Positions 17,637 to 25,934 of a stretch of DNA of 57,506 nucleotides are shown here, piece after piece. Both the position numbers and the translations under genes were made by a program. Numbering within the stretch: position 1 is the stretch's first letter; every line of letters begins with the position of its first letter. Source of the stretch: an uncultured Lachnospiraceae bacterium (GTDB taxonomy: Bacteria > Bacillota > Clostridia > Lachnospirales > Lachnospiraceae); contig CAKRAK010000018.1 in the NCBI GenBank assembly GCA_934294885.1, forward strand, positions 1 through 57,506. The letters run 5' to 3'. The notes beneath the pieces are model-generated. The model saw nothing but the letters and a program-made list of their open reading frames with translations, had not been told where the DNA came from and made no database searches.

Positions 17637-18350
17637 ATGAATCAGGGCAATGTCGTCTTTGTCAAAAATTATGATGGAAATGATACCGCTGTGTTTCCTG
17701 TTAACAAACGGGAAATATGGCGTTATTCCGGTTATACGGGATTTCAAAAAAATATAGACGAGAATATGGAACGGTTGTTAGATGAGGTGATTGCTGAACT
17801 GAATCATCATTTTCAGTTCAAGGTGTGCTATCGCAGGATGCCATTGGAATGGAAGGGGGATTGTCCCGTCCTGCCATTTTCTTATGAGTCAAAGGATCTG
17901 GCAAAATGTCTGAGGGGAAGCAGCGAGATTATTTTATTTGCGGCTACCATCGGCTTGGATATTGACAGAAAGATTGCCCGGTATGAACGATTTTCTCCCG
18001 CAAAGGCACTGTTAATTCATGCCTACGGAGCGGAACGGATCGAGAGTCTGTGTGATGGTTTTTGCAAGGATATTCAGACTGAGATTGCCAATGAGGAATT
18101 GAGTTGTACCAATCGTTTTTCGCCGGGATATGGGGATCTGCCTTTAGAGGCACAAAGAGATTTCTTTAGTTTGTTGGATTGCAACCGGAAAATCGGTGTG
18201 TCATTGAATGAAAGCCTTTTAATGTCGCCCACGAAATCCGTAACGGCAATCTTTGGAATCGGTGCGTGTGTAGGTGGACATATGAATGGTCACAAATGTA
18301 ATACCTGTAACAATAAAGACTGTGAATATAGAAATGAACAGAAGGTCTGA
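17637..18350 (+). CDS. stand-alone methionine synthase B12-activation domain protein
   Basis: This 237-residue protein matches the reactivation domain normally found at the C-terminus of MetH (the YSGYTGF start, FAATIGLDID, and RFSPGYGDLPLEAQ, the SAM-binding segment). It ends with a cysteine-rich tail, HKCNTCNNKDCEY, absent from classic MetH. It would help reductively re-methylate cob(II)alamin in the separate MetH. The ATG at 17637 is preferred over a GTG at 17631 because AAAGGACG is eight bases before it. The metH gene follows after 33 bases. Confidence 0.88.
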   Translation: MNQGNVVFVKNYDGNDTAVFPVNKREIWRYSGYTGFQKNIDENMERLLDEVIAELNHHFQFKVCYRRMPLEWKGDCPVLPFSYESKDLAKCLRGSSEIILFAATIGLDIDRKIARYERFSPAKALLIHAYGAERIESLCDGFCKDIQTEIANEELSCTNRFSPGYGDLPLEAQRDFFSLLDCNRKIGVSLNESLLMSPTKSVTAIFGIGACVGGHMNGHKCNTCNNKDCEYRNEQKV

Positions 18351-18383
18351 TGGGTTTGGAAGCTGTATGGAAAGGAAACGAGA

Positions 18384-20798
18384 ATGAACATATTAGAATA
18401 TATGAAAGATAATTTAATCTATCTGGATGGAGGAATGGGAACATTGCTTCAGGAACAGGGGCTTTTGCCGGGAGAATTGCCGGAACGATGGAACCTGTCC
18501 CATGCAGATGTAATTGTGAATATACAAAAGGCTTATTATGATGCCGGAAGTAACATAGTATGTACGAATACCTTCGGTGCCAATTGTCTTAAGTTTCCGG
18601 AAGAGGAATTGACTTCTATTATTCAGGCTGCCGTTGCCAATGCAAAAAAAGCCAGAGAGTTAAGTGTTGGACAACAGGAAAAATTTGTGGCATTAGACAT
18701 TGGACCAATCGGAAAGCTGTTAAAACCCTATGGTGATTTTGAATTTGAAGATGCGGTAGCGGTTTACAGTAAGACGGTAGAAATCGGTGTTGCCTGTGGC
18801 GTGGATTTGATTTTTATTGAAACTATGAATGACAGCTATGATACAAAGGCAGCTTTACTTGCTGCAAAAGAGCATAGCAGTGTTCCGGTATTTGTATCCA
18901 ATGCTTATGGTGAGGATGGAAAGCTTATGACGGGAGCCAGTCCTGCAGCCATGGTTGCCATGTTAGAGGGTATGCATGCAGATGCCATTGGTGCCAATTG
19001 CTCATTGGGACCAAAACAGTTAAAAGGCGTTGTAGAGGAATATCTTGCCTATGCATCGGTTCCGGTTTTGTTAAAGCCCAATGCGGGACTGCCAAGAAGT
19101 GAAGGTGGTAAAACAGTTTACGATGTATTTCCGGATGAGTTTTCCGATGATGTGGCAGAGTATGTACGGTCGGGAATCCGAATTGCCGGTGGCTGCTGCG
19201 GAACGACACCGGACTATATTCGGGCGACGGTAGAAAAGACAAAATCCATTCCACCGAAAGAAGTGGTTCCTAAAAACAGGACGATGGTAAGCTCCTATAC
19301 TCATGTTGTGGAATTTAAGGATTCTCCGATTCTGATCGGAGAGAGAATTAATCCAACCGGAAAGAAAAAGTTTAAAGAAGCATTACGAAATCAGGATATT
19401 GATTATATATTAGGGGAAGGTCTGACCCAGCAGGAAAAGGGTGCTCATATATTGGATGTAAATGTTGGATTACCTGAAATTGACGAGGTTGAAATGATTA
19501 AGAAAGTAGGCTTCGAATTACAGGCCATCATTGACCTGCCATTACAGATTGATACCACAGATGTAGTGGCAATGGAAGCGGCACTTCGCCAGTATAACGG
19601 TAAGGCTATGATTAATTCTGTAAACGGAAAAGAAGAGGTTATGAGTGAAATCTTTCCGTTGGTACAAAAGTATGGTGGTCTGGTCGTCTGCCTTACTTTA
19701 GATGAGGACGGAATTCCGGATAATGCCCCAAAACGTGTTGAGATTGCAAAGAAGATAATTGCCCGGGCAGCGGAATACGGAATAGAGAAAAAGGATTTGA
19801 TTTTTGATACATTGGCAATGACCGTCAGTGCAGACAGTCAGGCTGCCATTGCTACGTTACAGGCATTGAATGTTATCAAACATGAATTAGGATGTCATAC
19901 GTCCTTAGGTATTTCCAATATATCATTCGGACTGCCGAATCGTGATATTATTACGGCTGCGTTTTTTACCATTGCATTGGAAAACGGATTATCCGCAGCC
20001 ATCATGAATCCCAACTCCGCAGAGATGATGAAAAGCTATTATTCATTCAGAGCGTTACATGGCTTAGATGATAATTGTGGGGATTATATCAGTCATATCG
20101 GAGACTATGCGGCTGTGGCAACTGCAGGGGAAAAAAAAGCGGTTTCCGGTCAGGGTACCGGAAAGGATGCAGGAGAATTTGCCAGTGAATTACAGCGGGC
20201 AATCGTAAAGGGATTAAAGGAACAGGCAGCAGCTCTTACGGTAAGCATGTTAGAGCAGGAAGAACCTCTGAATATTGTAAACACGCATATTATTCCGGCA
20301 TTGGATATTGTGGGAAAGGGATTTGAAAATAAGACCATGTATCTTCCACAGTTATTAATGAGTGCGGAAGCCTCTCAATGTGCCTTTGAACAAATTAAGA
20401 AAAAGATGAGCGAAGGTTCCGGTAATACAGTAAGCCGAGGTAAATTCGTTATTGCAACGGTGCACGGAGATATTCACGATATCGGTAAGAATATTGTGAA
20501 GCTGATTCTGGAAAATTACGGCTTTGATGTATATGATCTGGGAAAGGATGTGCCGCCGGAAACGGTTGTTGAGATGACGGTAAATCAGCATGCTCCTTAT
20601 GTTGGTTTAAGTGCGTTAATGACAACAACGGTTCCTGCAATGGAAGAGACCATTAAGCAGCTTCGAAAGGATGCACCTTGGGCAAAGGTAATTGTAGGCG
20701 GTGCAGTATTAACCCAGGAATATGCGGACAGCATTGGCGCAGATTATTATGCCAAGGATGCAATGGCTACTGTTCGTTATGCTATGGGTGAAGCATAA
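18384..20798 (+). CDS. metH: cobalamin-dependent methionine synthase lacking the activation domain
   Basis: The 804-residue enzyme transfers the methyl group from methyl-THF to homocysteine through cobalamin. Modules in order are homocysteine-binding (1-about 290; zinc ligands include the cysteine of GANCSLG and the pair in GGCCGTTP), pterin-binding (about 315-580, starting ILIGERINPTGKKKF), the B12 cap (about 585-680), and B12-binding with VHGDIHDIGKN, where H698 is the cobalt ligand. Full MetH is about 1200 residues; the missing reactivation domain is supplied by the gene upstream. GGAAAGGAAAC precedes the ATG. Its last 17 bases overlap a convergent gene. Confidence 0.95.
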   Translation: MNILEYMKDNLIYLDGGMGTLLQEQGLLPGELPERWNLSHADVIVNIQKAYYDAGSNIVCTNTFGANCLKFPEEELTSIIQAAVANAKKARELSVGQQEKFVALDIGPIGKLLKPYGDFEFEDAVAVYSKTVEIGVACGVDLIFIETMNDSYDTKAALLAAKEHSSVPVFVSNAYGEDGKLMTGASPAAMVAMLEGMHADAIGANCSLGPKQLKGVVEEYLAYASVPVLLKPNAGLPRSEGGKTVYDVFPDEFSDDVAEYVRSGIRIAGGCCGTTPDYIRATVEKTKSIPPKEVVPKNRTMVSSYTHVVEFKDSPILIGERINPTGKKKFKEALRNQDIDYILGEGLTQQEKGAHILDVNVGLPEIDEVEMIKKVGFELQAIIDLPLQIDTTDVVAMEAALRQYNGKAMINSVNGKEEVMSEIFPLVQKYGGLVVCLTLDEDGIPDNAPKRVEIAKKIIARAAEYGIEKKDLIFDTLAMTVSADSQAAIATLQALNVIKHELGCHTSLGISNISFGLPNRDIITAAFFTIALENGLSAAIMNPNSAEMMKSYYSFRALHGLDDNCGDYISHIGDYAAVATAGEKKAVSGQGTGKDAGEFASELQRAIVKGLKEQAAALTVSMLEQEEPLNIVNTHIIPALDIVGKGFENKTMYLPQLLMSAEASQCAFEQIKKKMSEGSGNTVSRGKFVIATVHGDIHDIGKNIVKLILENYGFDVYDLGKDVPPETVVEMTVNQHAPYVGLSALMTTTVPAMEETIKQLRKDAPWAKVIVGGAVLTQEYADSIGADYYAKDAMATVRYAMGEA

Positions 20799-21339
20799 GC
20801 AGACCGTAGATTATAATGGCTAACAGTAAAATTTTAACTACAGACAAAAATAATCTGTATAAATGATAGTTCCAATAACCAAGGAATCCTTTTTTGGTCC
20901 ATTGACCAAGCTGGGTTCCTTTTTCTTCGTTACAGTCGTGGCAGGAGGCAACCAGATTCTCTATCTGATTGACATTTTCTATATGATGCCTCTTTAGAAT
21001 CCGTTGAGCCTTTTTACTGTTCATGGCCTGTTTGATGGGAATGATATGATCGATGATGACTTCTTCTTCCTTTAACTTACGGTTACAGTACCGGCACCGG
21101 TAAGGACCTTCCGTTAACCGGAAGAAGGCTTTTCTGTAATTTGTATTTCTTGCATATTCCTCGTTATAGCCTTTGTAAGGGATGCCCTTTTTATCTAACT
21201 TTTTCATCAAGGGCTTTGCATCCCGTTCCGATTCAAAATAAATTCTGAAATAATGGGAGTTTCCCTTTTTTAATTTGTCGGGATGATAACGTCTGATATA
21301 TTTTTTTCTCTTCTGATAAACATTCACTATATATCGCAT
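20782..21339 (-). CDS. HNH endonuclease-like protein with C-terminal membrane segment
   Basis: The 185-residue protein carries an HNH fold at about residues 80-145: a CRYC zinc pair, the IIDHIIPIKQA core, NLVASCHDCNEEKG with the second zinc pair. Residues about 155-182 form one hydrophobic segment (FLSVVKILLLAIIIYGLLML), which is unusual for HNH enzymes and would tether it to the membrane, with the HNH domain probably in the cytoplasm. The first 75 residues are basic. AAGGAACC lies before the ATG. The gene runs convergent to metH with a 17-base overlap. Target unknown. Confidence 0.75.
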   Translation of the reverse strand: MRYIVNVYQKRKKYIRRYHPDKLKKGNSHYFRIYFESERDAKPLMKKLDKKGIPYKGYNEEYARNTNYRKAFFRLTEGPYRCRYCNRKLKEEEVIIDHIIPIKQAMNSKKAQRILKRHHIENVNQIENLVASCHDCNEEKGTQLGQWTKKGFLGYWNYHLYRLFLSVVKILLLAIIIYGLLMLHP

Positions 21340-21470
21340 AACCGGTTCCTTGTTTCCTATTCAGTAAACTGTCTCTTAAGGTATTAAAGCATATTTTTTC
21401 CAAATGTCAACCGACATATTTTGGGATACAGCAAGTTATCTTATCACCAAAGATACAGAAAGGAATCCCA

Positions 21471-21695
21471 TTATTTAATTGACCGGAAAACACTTTCTAA
21501 AAAAGCTGCTAATTGGATCATCCGTTGCCGAACAGACGGAAAGAGATATTTGATAAAATTATTAGCAGAGTATTTAAGTGCTTTTATACGGTCTTTTGTG
21601 CCGATTGCAAAACGACAATTGATTCGTTCAAACTTATCATCGTATTTATAAATTGCTCGTCTTTTCGCTTCACTTGTTTTATGGTTGGCGTTCAT
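21471..21695 (-). CDS. small ribbon-helix-helix-like protein
   Basis: This 74-residue protein begins with KTSEAKRRAIYKYDDKF and ERINCRFAIGTKDRIKAL, which resembles the strand-helix start of short ribbon-helix-helix DNA-binding proteins common in Firmicutes. AAGGGGG lies about eight bases before the ATG. The tail after residue 55 does not look like the family, so a frame change or an atypical end is possible. It may be a regulator left from a mobile element. Confidence is limited by the short length. Confidence 0.42.
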   Translation of the reverse strand: MNANHKTSEAKRRAIYKYDDKFERINCRFAIGTKDRIKALKYSANNFIKYLFPSVRQRMIQLAAFLESVFRSIK

Positions 21696-21803
21696 GGATG
21701 TATCCCCCTTTTTTAATTAATATATGGATATCATAATGTTCTGTGCCCTACCTGTCAGGTATATAGTTTTCCTCCTATATATCAGAATCGTTATGTAAAA
21801 ACA

Positions 21804-21948
21804 GCTTTCGAAAGGCGATGATGGATTCCTGAAAAGGACATCTGCTTCCGTCGGTACTTAATAAGTGCGAAGCACGAATTTAGTACCGCTACGAGAAGCA
21901 GACAGTGGGAACGGTCCTTGTAAGGAACCATCATCGCCTTTCGAAAGC
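21804..21948. repeat. 145-nt long-hairpin element
   Basis: The outer arms, 21804-21824 and 21928-21948, are perfect 21-base inverted repeats that each start with a TTTCGAAA palindrome. The pairing continues inward: 21826-21839 with 21914-21927 (12 of 14), 21841-21848 with 21895-21902 (8 of 8), 21852-21858 with 21882-21888 (7 of 7), and a tip GTGC-GAA-GCAC. Only one side has a long unpaired segment (21903-21913). It could be a structured RNA, a MITE-like repeat or a DNA cruciform. No gene is encoded in it. Confidence 0.8.
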
Positions 21949-21993
21949 GTCCGGGTTAACAATTACCTGACAGTAACGATTACGGAAAAGTGA

Positions 21994-22021
21994 TTGACAT
22001 ATGAATGGAATATGTTATGAT
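21994..22021 (+). promoter_or_regulatory. promoter of the cobalamin riboswitch operon
   Basis: TTGACA at 21994-21999 and TATGAT at 22016-22021, 16 bases apart, lie about 30 bases before the riboswitch. Confidence 0.7.
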
Positions 22022-22049
22022 ATCGGTTGTGATTAAATTACAAATGATG

Positions 22050-22233
22050 ATTGGGTGTCAGAAGATAGACATTATTGTTCTGGTGAAAAGGGAAACAGGT
22101 GAAAGACCTGTGCGAACTCGTCACTGTAAGCAACGAATATGAAATCATTAAGAACATTCTTAACCCACTGGAGACGGGAAGGGGATTTCATGTGTCAGTT
22201 AATGGAAGTTGTAAGCCAGGAGACCTGCCCAAT
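22050..22233 (+). ncRNA. cobalamin (adenosylcobalamin-type) riboswitch
   Basis: The conserved pieces appear in order: GGGAAACAGGTGAAA, then CTGTGCGAACTCGTCACTG followed by TAAGC, CCACTGGAGACGGGAAGG, and GCCAGGAGACCTGCC. The outer helix P1 is closed by ATTGGG (22050-22055) with CCCAAT (22228-22233). With a downstream terminator it should switch off the operon when cobalamin is plentiful. Confidence 0.96.
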
Positions 22234-22328
22234 GATTTGACGATATAAACCACGAGTAATTGGTTTGCTGTTAAGATAAAGATTATTTGCGAAAGGTTTT
22301 TCTTTTCGATTTCTTTGTGTGCAATTTT

Positions 22329-22361
22329 ACTTCTGGTGAGTTTTCGTCAGAAGTTTTTTTT
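22329..22361 (+). terminator. riboswitch expression-platform terminator
   Basis: ACTTCTG (22329-22335) pairs with CAGAAGT (22348-22354) and is followed by eight T. It lies just before the ribosome binding site of the chelatase gene, about 95 bases after the aptamer. Confidence 0.8.
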
Positions 22362-22375
22362 AAAAGGAGAGAAAG

Positions 22376-24001
22376 ATGAAGAGAAAAGGAATTGTTTTAT
22401 GTGCAGGCTTGTTAGCTGTATCTATGTTAGCCGGATGTGGTAATAAGGAACAGACAACAGATACAACAGAAGTTACAACACAGGTAACTGAGTCCGGTGA
22501 TGAGGCGGTATCCGATCAGGAGGCAGCAGATCATGTGGCAGATTTGATTGATGCCATTTACGTACAGGAAAGAACAGATGACACCGATGCTCAGTGTGAG
22601 GAAGCAAAGAAAGCCTGGGATGCATTAACAGATGCCCAGAAGGAATTGGTAGAGGGTGAAAATGCAGATCCGGATTACTTTGGAAGAGATACAGGAGATG
22701 CATCTAAGGATGATCCTTTAAACGGTGATGATATTGGTGACAAAGAGCTTTTGGTTGTTAGCTTTGGTACATCCTTTAACGATAGCCGTGTAGCAGATAT
22801 CGGTGGTATTGAGAAGGCGTTGCAGGATGCTTATCCTGACTGGTCTGTACGTCGTGCATTTACCGCACAGATTATCATCAATCATGTTCAGGCAAGAGAT
22901 GGAGAAAAGATTGATAACATGGATCAGGCTTTAGAGCGTGCTGTTGCAAACGGCGTAAAAGAACTTGTTGTTCAGCCAACCCATTTGATGCATGGTGCAG
23001 AATATGATGAGCTTTGTGAAGCGTTAGATAACTATAAAGATAAGTTTGACAGCATAAAGGTATGTGAACCGCTTCTTGGAGAAGTTGGAGATGACGCAGA
23101 TGTGATTAATGCTGACAAGGAAGCAACTGCAAAAGCAATTGTAGAGGAAGCAGTAAAGACTGCTAAGTATGATGACATTGATGCAGCGGCAGAGGACGGA
23201 ACTGCATTTGTATTTATGGGACATGGAACCTCTCATACAGCAAAAATTTCTTATTCTCAGATGCAGACACAGATGGATAAGCTTGGATATAAGAATGTAT
23301 TTATCGGTACTGTAGAAGGTGAACCGGAAGAAACCGCATGTGAAAATGTAATTGATGCTGTAAAGGAAGCCGGATACAAGAAAGTAATTCTTCGTCCGTT
23401 AATGGTAGTTGCCGGAGATCATGCAAACAACGATATGGCTGGGGATGATGATGATTCATGGAAGAGTATGTTTGAAGCTTCCGGTGCATTCGACAGCATT
23501 GATACTCAGATCGCAGGTCTTGGTGGTATTCAGGCAATTCAGGATATTTATGTTGCACATACCGGAGAAGGAATTGCAACTATAGATACGGAAGCTGCAA
23601 GTGAGTCAAAGGCAGATGAAACATCTGATGCTTTAGAGGATGGAACTTATGTAGTGGAGTTTAATACAGACAGCAGCATGTTCCATGTAAATGAAACAAA
23701 GGATGGCAAGGGCGAGTTAACGGTAAAGGATGGAAAGATGACACTTCATATCACCCTTACATCAAAGAACATCGTTAATTTGTTTGTAGGCCTTGCAGAG
23801 GATGCACAAAAGGATGGCGCCAAGCTTTTAGAGCCTACAACAGATTCTGTTACATACAGCGATGGAAAAACAGAGGATGTAAATGGATTTGATGTACCGG
23901 TTCCTTATTTGGATAAGGACTTTGATCTGGCATTGATCGGAACAAAGGGTAAATGGTATGACCACAAGGTTAGTGTTTCTAATCCTGTAAAGGAAAACTA
24001 A
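22376..24001 (+). CDS. exported CbiK-type sirohydrochlorin cobaltochelatase lipoprotein
   Basis: The 541-residue protein starts with a lipoprotein signal (LAGC, C21) and is predicted to be anchored outside the membrane. After an acidic spacer, residues about 120-400 match CbiK chelatases: LLVVSFGTSFNDSR, INHVQARDG, MGHGTSH with H283 and the GDHAN block with H349, the expected metal-binding histidines. Residues about 425-541 form a separate beta-rich domain (starting LEDGTYVVEF) of the type seen in surface haem- or corrinoid-uptake proteins; I cannot name it securely. Cytoplasmic CbiK inserts cobalt into sirohydrochlorin; an extracytoplasmic form is known in Desulfovibrio. AAAAGGAGAG precedes the ATG. 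The gene is first in the riboswitch operon. Confidence 0.86.
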   Translation: MKRKGIVLCAGLLAVSMLAGCGNKEQTTDTTEVTTQVTESGDEAVSDQEAADHVADLIDAIYVQERTDDTDAQCEEAKKAWDALTDAQKELVEGENADPDYFGRDTGDASKDDPLNGDDIGDKELLVVSFGTSFNDSRVADIGGIEKALQDAYPDWSVRRAFTAQIIINHVQARDGEKIDNMDQALERAVANGVKELVVQPTHLMHGAEYDELCEALDNYKDKFDSIKVCEPLLGEVGDDADVINADKEATAKAIVEEAVKTAKYDDIDAAAEDGTAFVFMGHGTSHTAKISYSQMQTQMDKLGYKNVFIGTVEGEPEETACENVIDAVKEAGYKKVILRPLMVVAGDHANNDMAGDDDDSWKSMFEASGAFDSIDTQIAGLGGIQAIQDIYVAHTGEGIATIDTEAASESKADETSDALEDGTYVVEFNTDSSMFHVNETKDGKGELTVKDGKMTLHITLTSKNIVNLFVGLAEDAQKDGAKLLEPTTDSVTYSDGKTEDVNGFDVPVPYLDKDFDLALIGTKGKWYDHKVSVSNPVKEN

Positions 24002-24019
24002 TTTAAATTTGAATGTAAA

Positions 24020-25873
24020 ATGATGAGTAAAATAATAGATAGAATCGCAAATAAAATATTTTTGTTGATTACAACATTTTTTCTGATTATAAGTATATTT
24101 GCTCCGTATCAGACGGTAAATGCAGCTTCCGGTGTTCTTGAGGATGGCAGTTATTCTCTGGATGCTAAGTTGGAAGGCGGAACGGGAAAAGCGACCATAA
24201 CAACTCCTGTTACTGTAAGGGTGACAGGGGGAAAAATGATTGCAACCATTGAATGGAGCAGCCCTTATTATGATTATATGATTGTTGATCAAGAAAAGTA
24301 TTTTCCTGTGAATCATGAGGGGAATTCCATTTTTGAAATTCCCCTTATTGCTGTTAATGAACCAATGGAGGTTGTGGCAGATACAACTGCTATGAGCACA
24401 TCTCATGAAATTACATATACCATTACCATTTATTATGATGATTCTTCAAAAGAAACATCACAGGAAGCGTATGACGATTCATCCAAACAGGCATCGCAGG
24501 AAGCGTATGACGATTCATCCAAACAGGCATCACAGGAAGCGTATGACGATTCTTCCAAACAGACATTACAGAAAAGATCGGTTCCGTGGGAAATGCCCTA
24601 CGGATATGTAATTGGGGGAACTGTTTTTCTTTTTGGACTGATTATACTTTTGTTATATAAGAAGAAAAGCAAGGCTGTTGCTGCAATATTGATATTGATC
24701 TTGTTTTTAGCGATGGGCTGCAGCTTTTATGTTATATATCAAAAGGATGATGGAATGCTTAAGCAGGATGGAGTAAGTGAGGAGACAAAACAGGAAACTG
24801 CGAAAGAGATTCCGGAGCAAATCGGAATCCATCTTAAGCATACGAAATCCATGGATTTAAAATATGCGAAAGAATTTTTGGTGGATTACTATATCGATGA
24901 AAATGGTACGGAATACAAATTGCTCACCATTGGAGAGGATCGTTTTCTTGTGCTTCCGGCCGAGACAGAGCCATACGAGGATATCCCGGAAGATATTGAG
25001 ACAGTAAACCAGCCGGAGCAGATATATCTGGTTGCCTCTCCTGTTATGGATATGTTTGTATCTATGGATGCATTGGATACAGTCCGGTTTTCCGCATTGG
25101 AGGAAAAATCCTGGTATATTGAATCGGCAAAGAAAGAAATGCAGCAGGGAAATATTTTATATGCAGGAAAGTATTCCGCTCCTGATTATGAACTGATTCT
25201 TGATAAGGGCTGTGATTTGACAATCGAGAATACTATGATTTATCATACTCCTGAGGTAAAAGAAAAGCTGGAATCCTTTGGTATCCCTGTTATGGTGGAT
25301 CGCTCTAGCTATGAAACCGAGCCTCTTGGACGTATGGAATGGGTCAAGCTGTATGGAGCATTGTTAGACAAGGAAGAAACAGCCGAGTCTGTATTCAATG
25401 ATCAGGCTGAGCAGTATACTTGCCTTGAGAAGGAGAATGCTTCCGGGGACAAACCTACCGTTGCCTTTTTCTATATTTCGGCAAATGGTTCTGTGAAGGT
25501 ACGAAAAGGAACGGATTATATGGCAAAAATGATAGAGGCTGCCGGTGGTGAATATATCTTCTCTGATTTAAAGGGAGAAGAAGGAAATATGTCATCTACC
25601 GTGAATATGCAGTTAGAGGAATTTTATGCCAAGGCAGTGGATGCGGATTATATCATTTATAACAGTACCATTGAAGGAGAATTAAAGGATTTAGAGGATT
25701 TACTGAAAAAAAGTGATCTGCTTCGAGATATGAAGGCTGTAAAGAATGGGCATGTTTATTGTACCTCCAACAATTTGTACCAGTCATCCATGGAGATGGG
25801 AACGATTACCTCAGACCTTCATAAAATGTTACAGGGTGAAAGTAATTTGACCTATTTGTATCCCCTTCAATAG
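24020..25873 (+). CDS. surface-domain/ABC substrate-binding fusion protein
   Basis: The 617-residue protein has a signal peptide (1-35), a beta-rich surface domain (about 38-138, DGSYSLDAKLEGG start, related in style to the end domain of the preceding chelatase), four 12-residue repeats (139-186), two membrane segments (about 195-213 and 219-240) separated by a KKKSK turn, and a BtuF/FhuD-like substrate-binding domain (about 265-617). The topology places both domains outside with the hairpin in the membrane. It would capture a corrinoid or other tetrapyrrole and pass it to the BtuC/BtuD-like transporter behind it. The start has no strong ribosome binding site; ATG 24020 or 24023 are both possible, and coupling to the upstream stop is likely. 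Confidence 0.8.
   Translation: MMSKIIDRIANKIFLLITTFFLIISIFAPYQTVNAASGVLEDGSYSLDAKLEGGTGKATITTPVTVRVTGGKMIATIEWSSPYYDYMIVDQEKYFPVNHEGNSIFEIPLIAVNEPMEVVADTTAMSTSHEITYTITIYYDDSSKETSQEAYDDSSKQASQEAYDDSSKQASQEAYDDSSKQTLQKRSVPWEMPYGYVIGGTVFLFGLIILLLYKKKSKAVAAILILILFLAMGCSFYVIYQKDDGMLKQDGVSEETKQETAKEIPEQIGIHLKHTKSMDLKYAKEFLVDYYIDENGTEYKLLTIGEDRFLVLPAETEPYEDIPEDIETVNQPEQIYLVASPVMDMFVSMDALDTVRFSALEEKSWYIESAKKEMQQGNILYAGKYSAPDYELILDKGCDLTIENTMIYHTPEVKEKLESFGIPVMVDRSSYETEPLGRMEWVKLYGALLDKEETAESVFNDQAEQYTCLEKENASGDKPTVAFFYISANGSVKVRKGTDYMAKMIEAAGGEYIFSDLKGEEGNMSSTVNMQLEEFYAKAVDADYIIYNSTIEGELKDLEDLLKKSDLLRDMKAVKNGHVYCTSNNLYQSSMEMGTITSDLHKMLQGESNLTYLYPLQ
24434..24577 (+). repeat. four tandem 36-base units inside the fusion protein
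   Basis: Units begin at 24434, 24470, 24506 and 24542 and encode YDDSSKQASQEA-like blocks. The two middle units are almost identical, so the array can change copy number by slippage without breaking the frame. They form a hydrophilic linker between the surface domain and the first membrane segment. Confidence 0.9.
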
Positions 25874-25934
25874 AAAAGAGGAACTTTGGGTTGTTTTGAA
25901 AATGGCTTTTTAAAAAAGACAAGAGGTTGTGGGA

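Noticed and set aside
23828..24406. Open frame antisense across the chelatase and fusion genes
   Set aside because: It spans two well-supported genes on the other strand and has no start signals or recognisable protein.
24434..24577. 36-base direct repeats as a CRISPR array
   Set aside because: There are no spacers; the units are contiguous and in frame within a protein.
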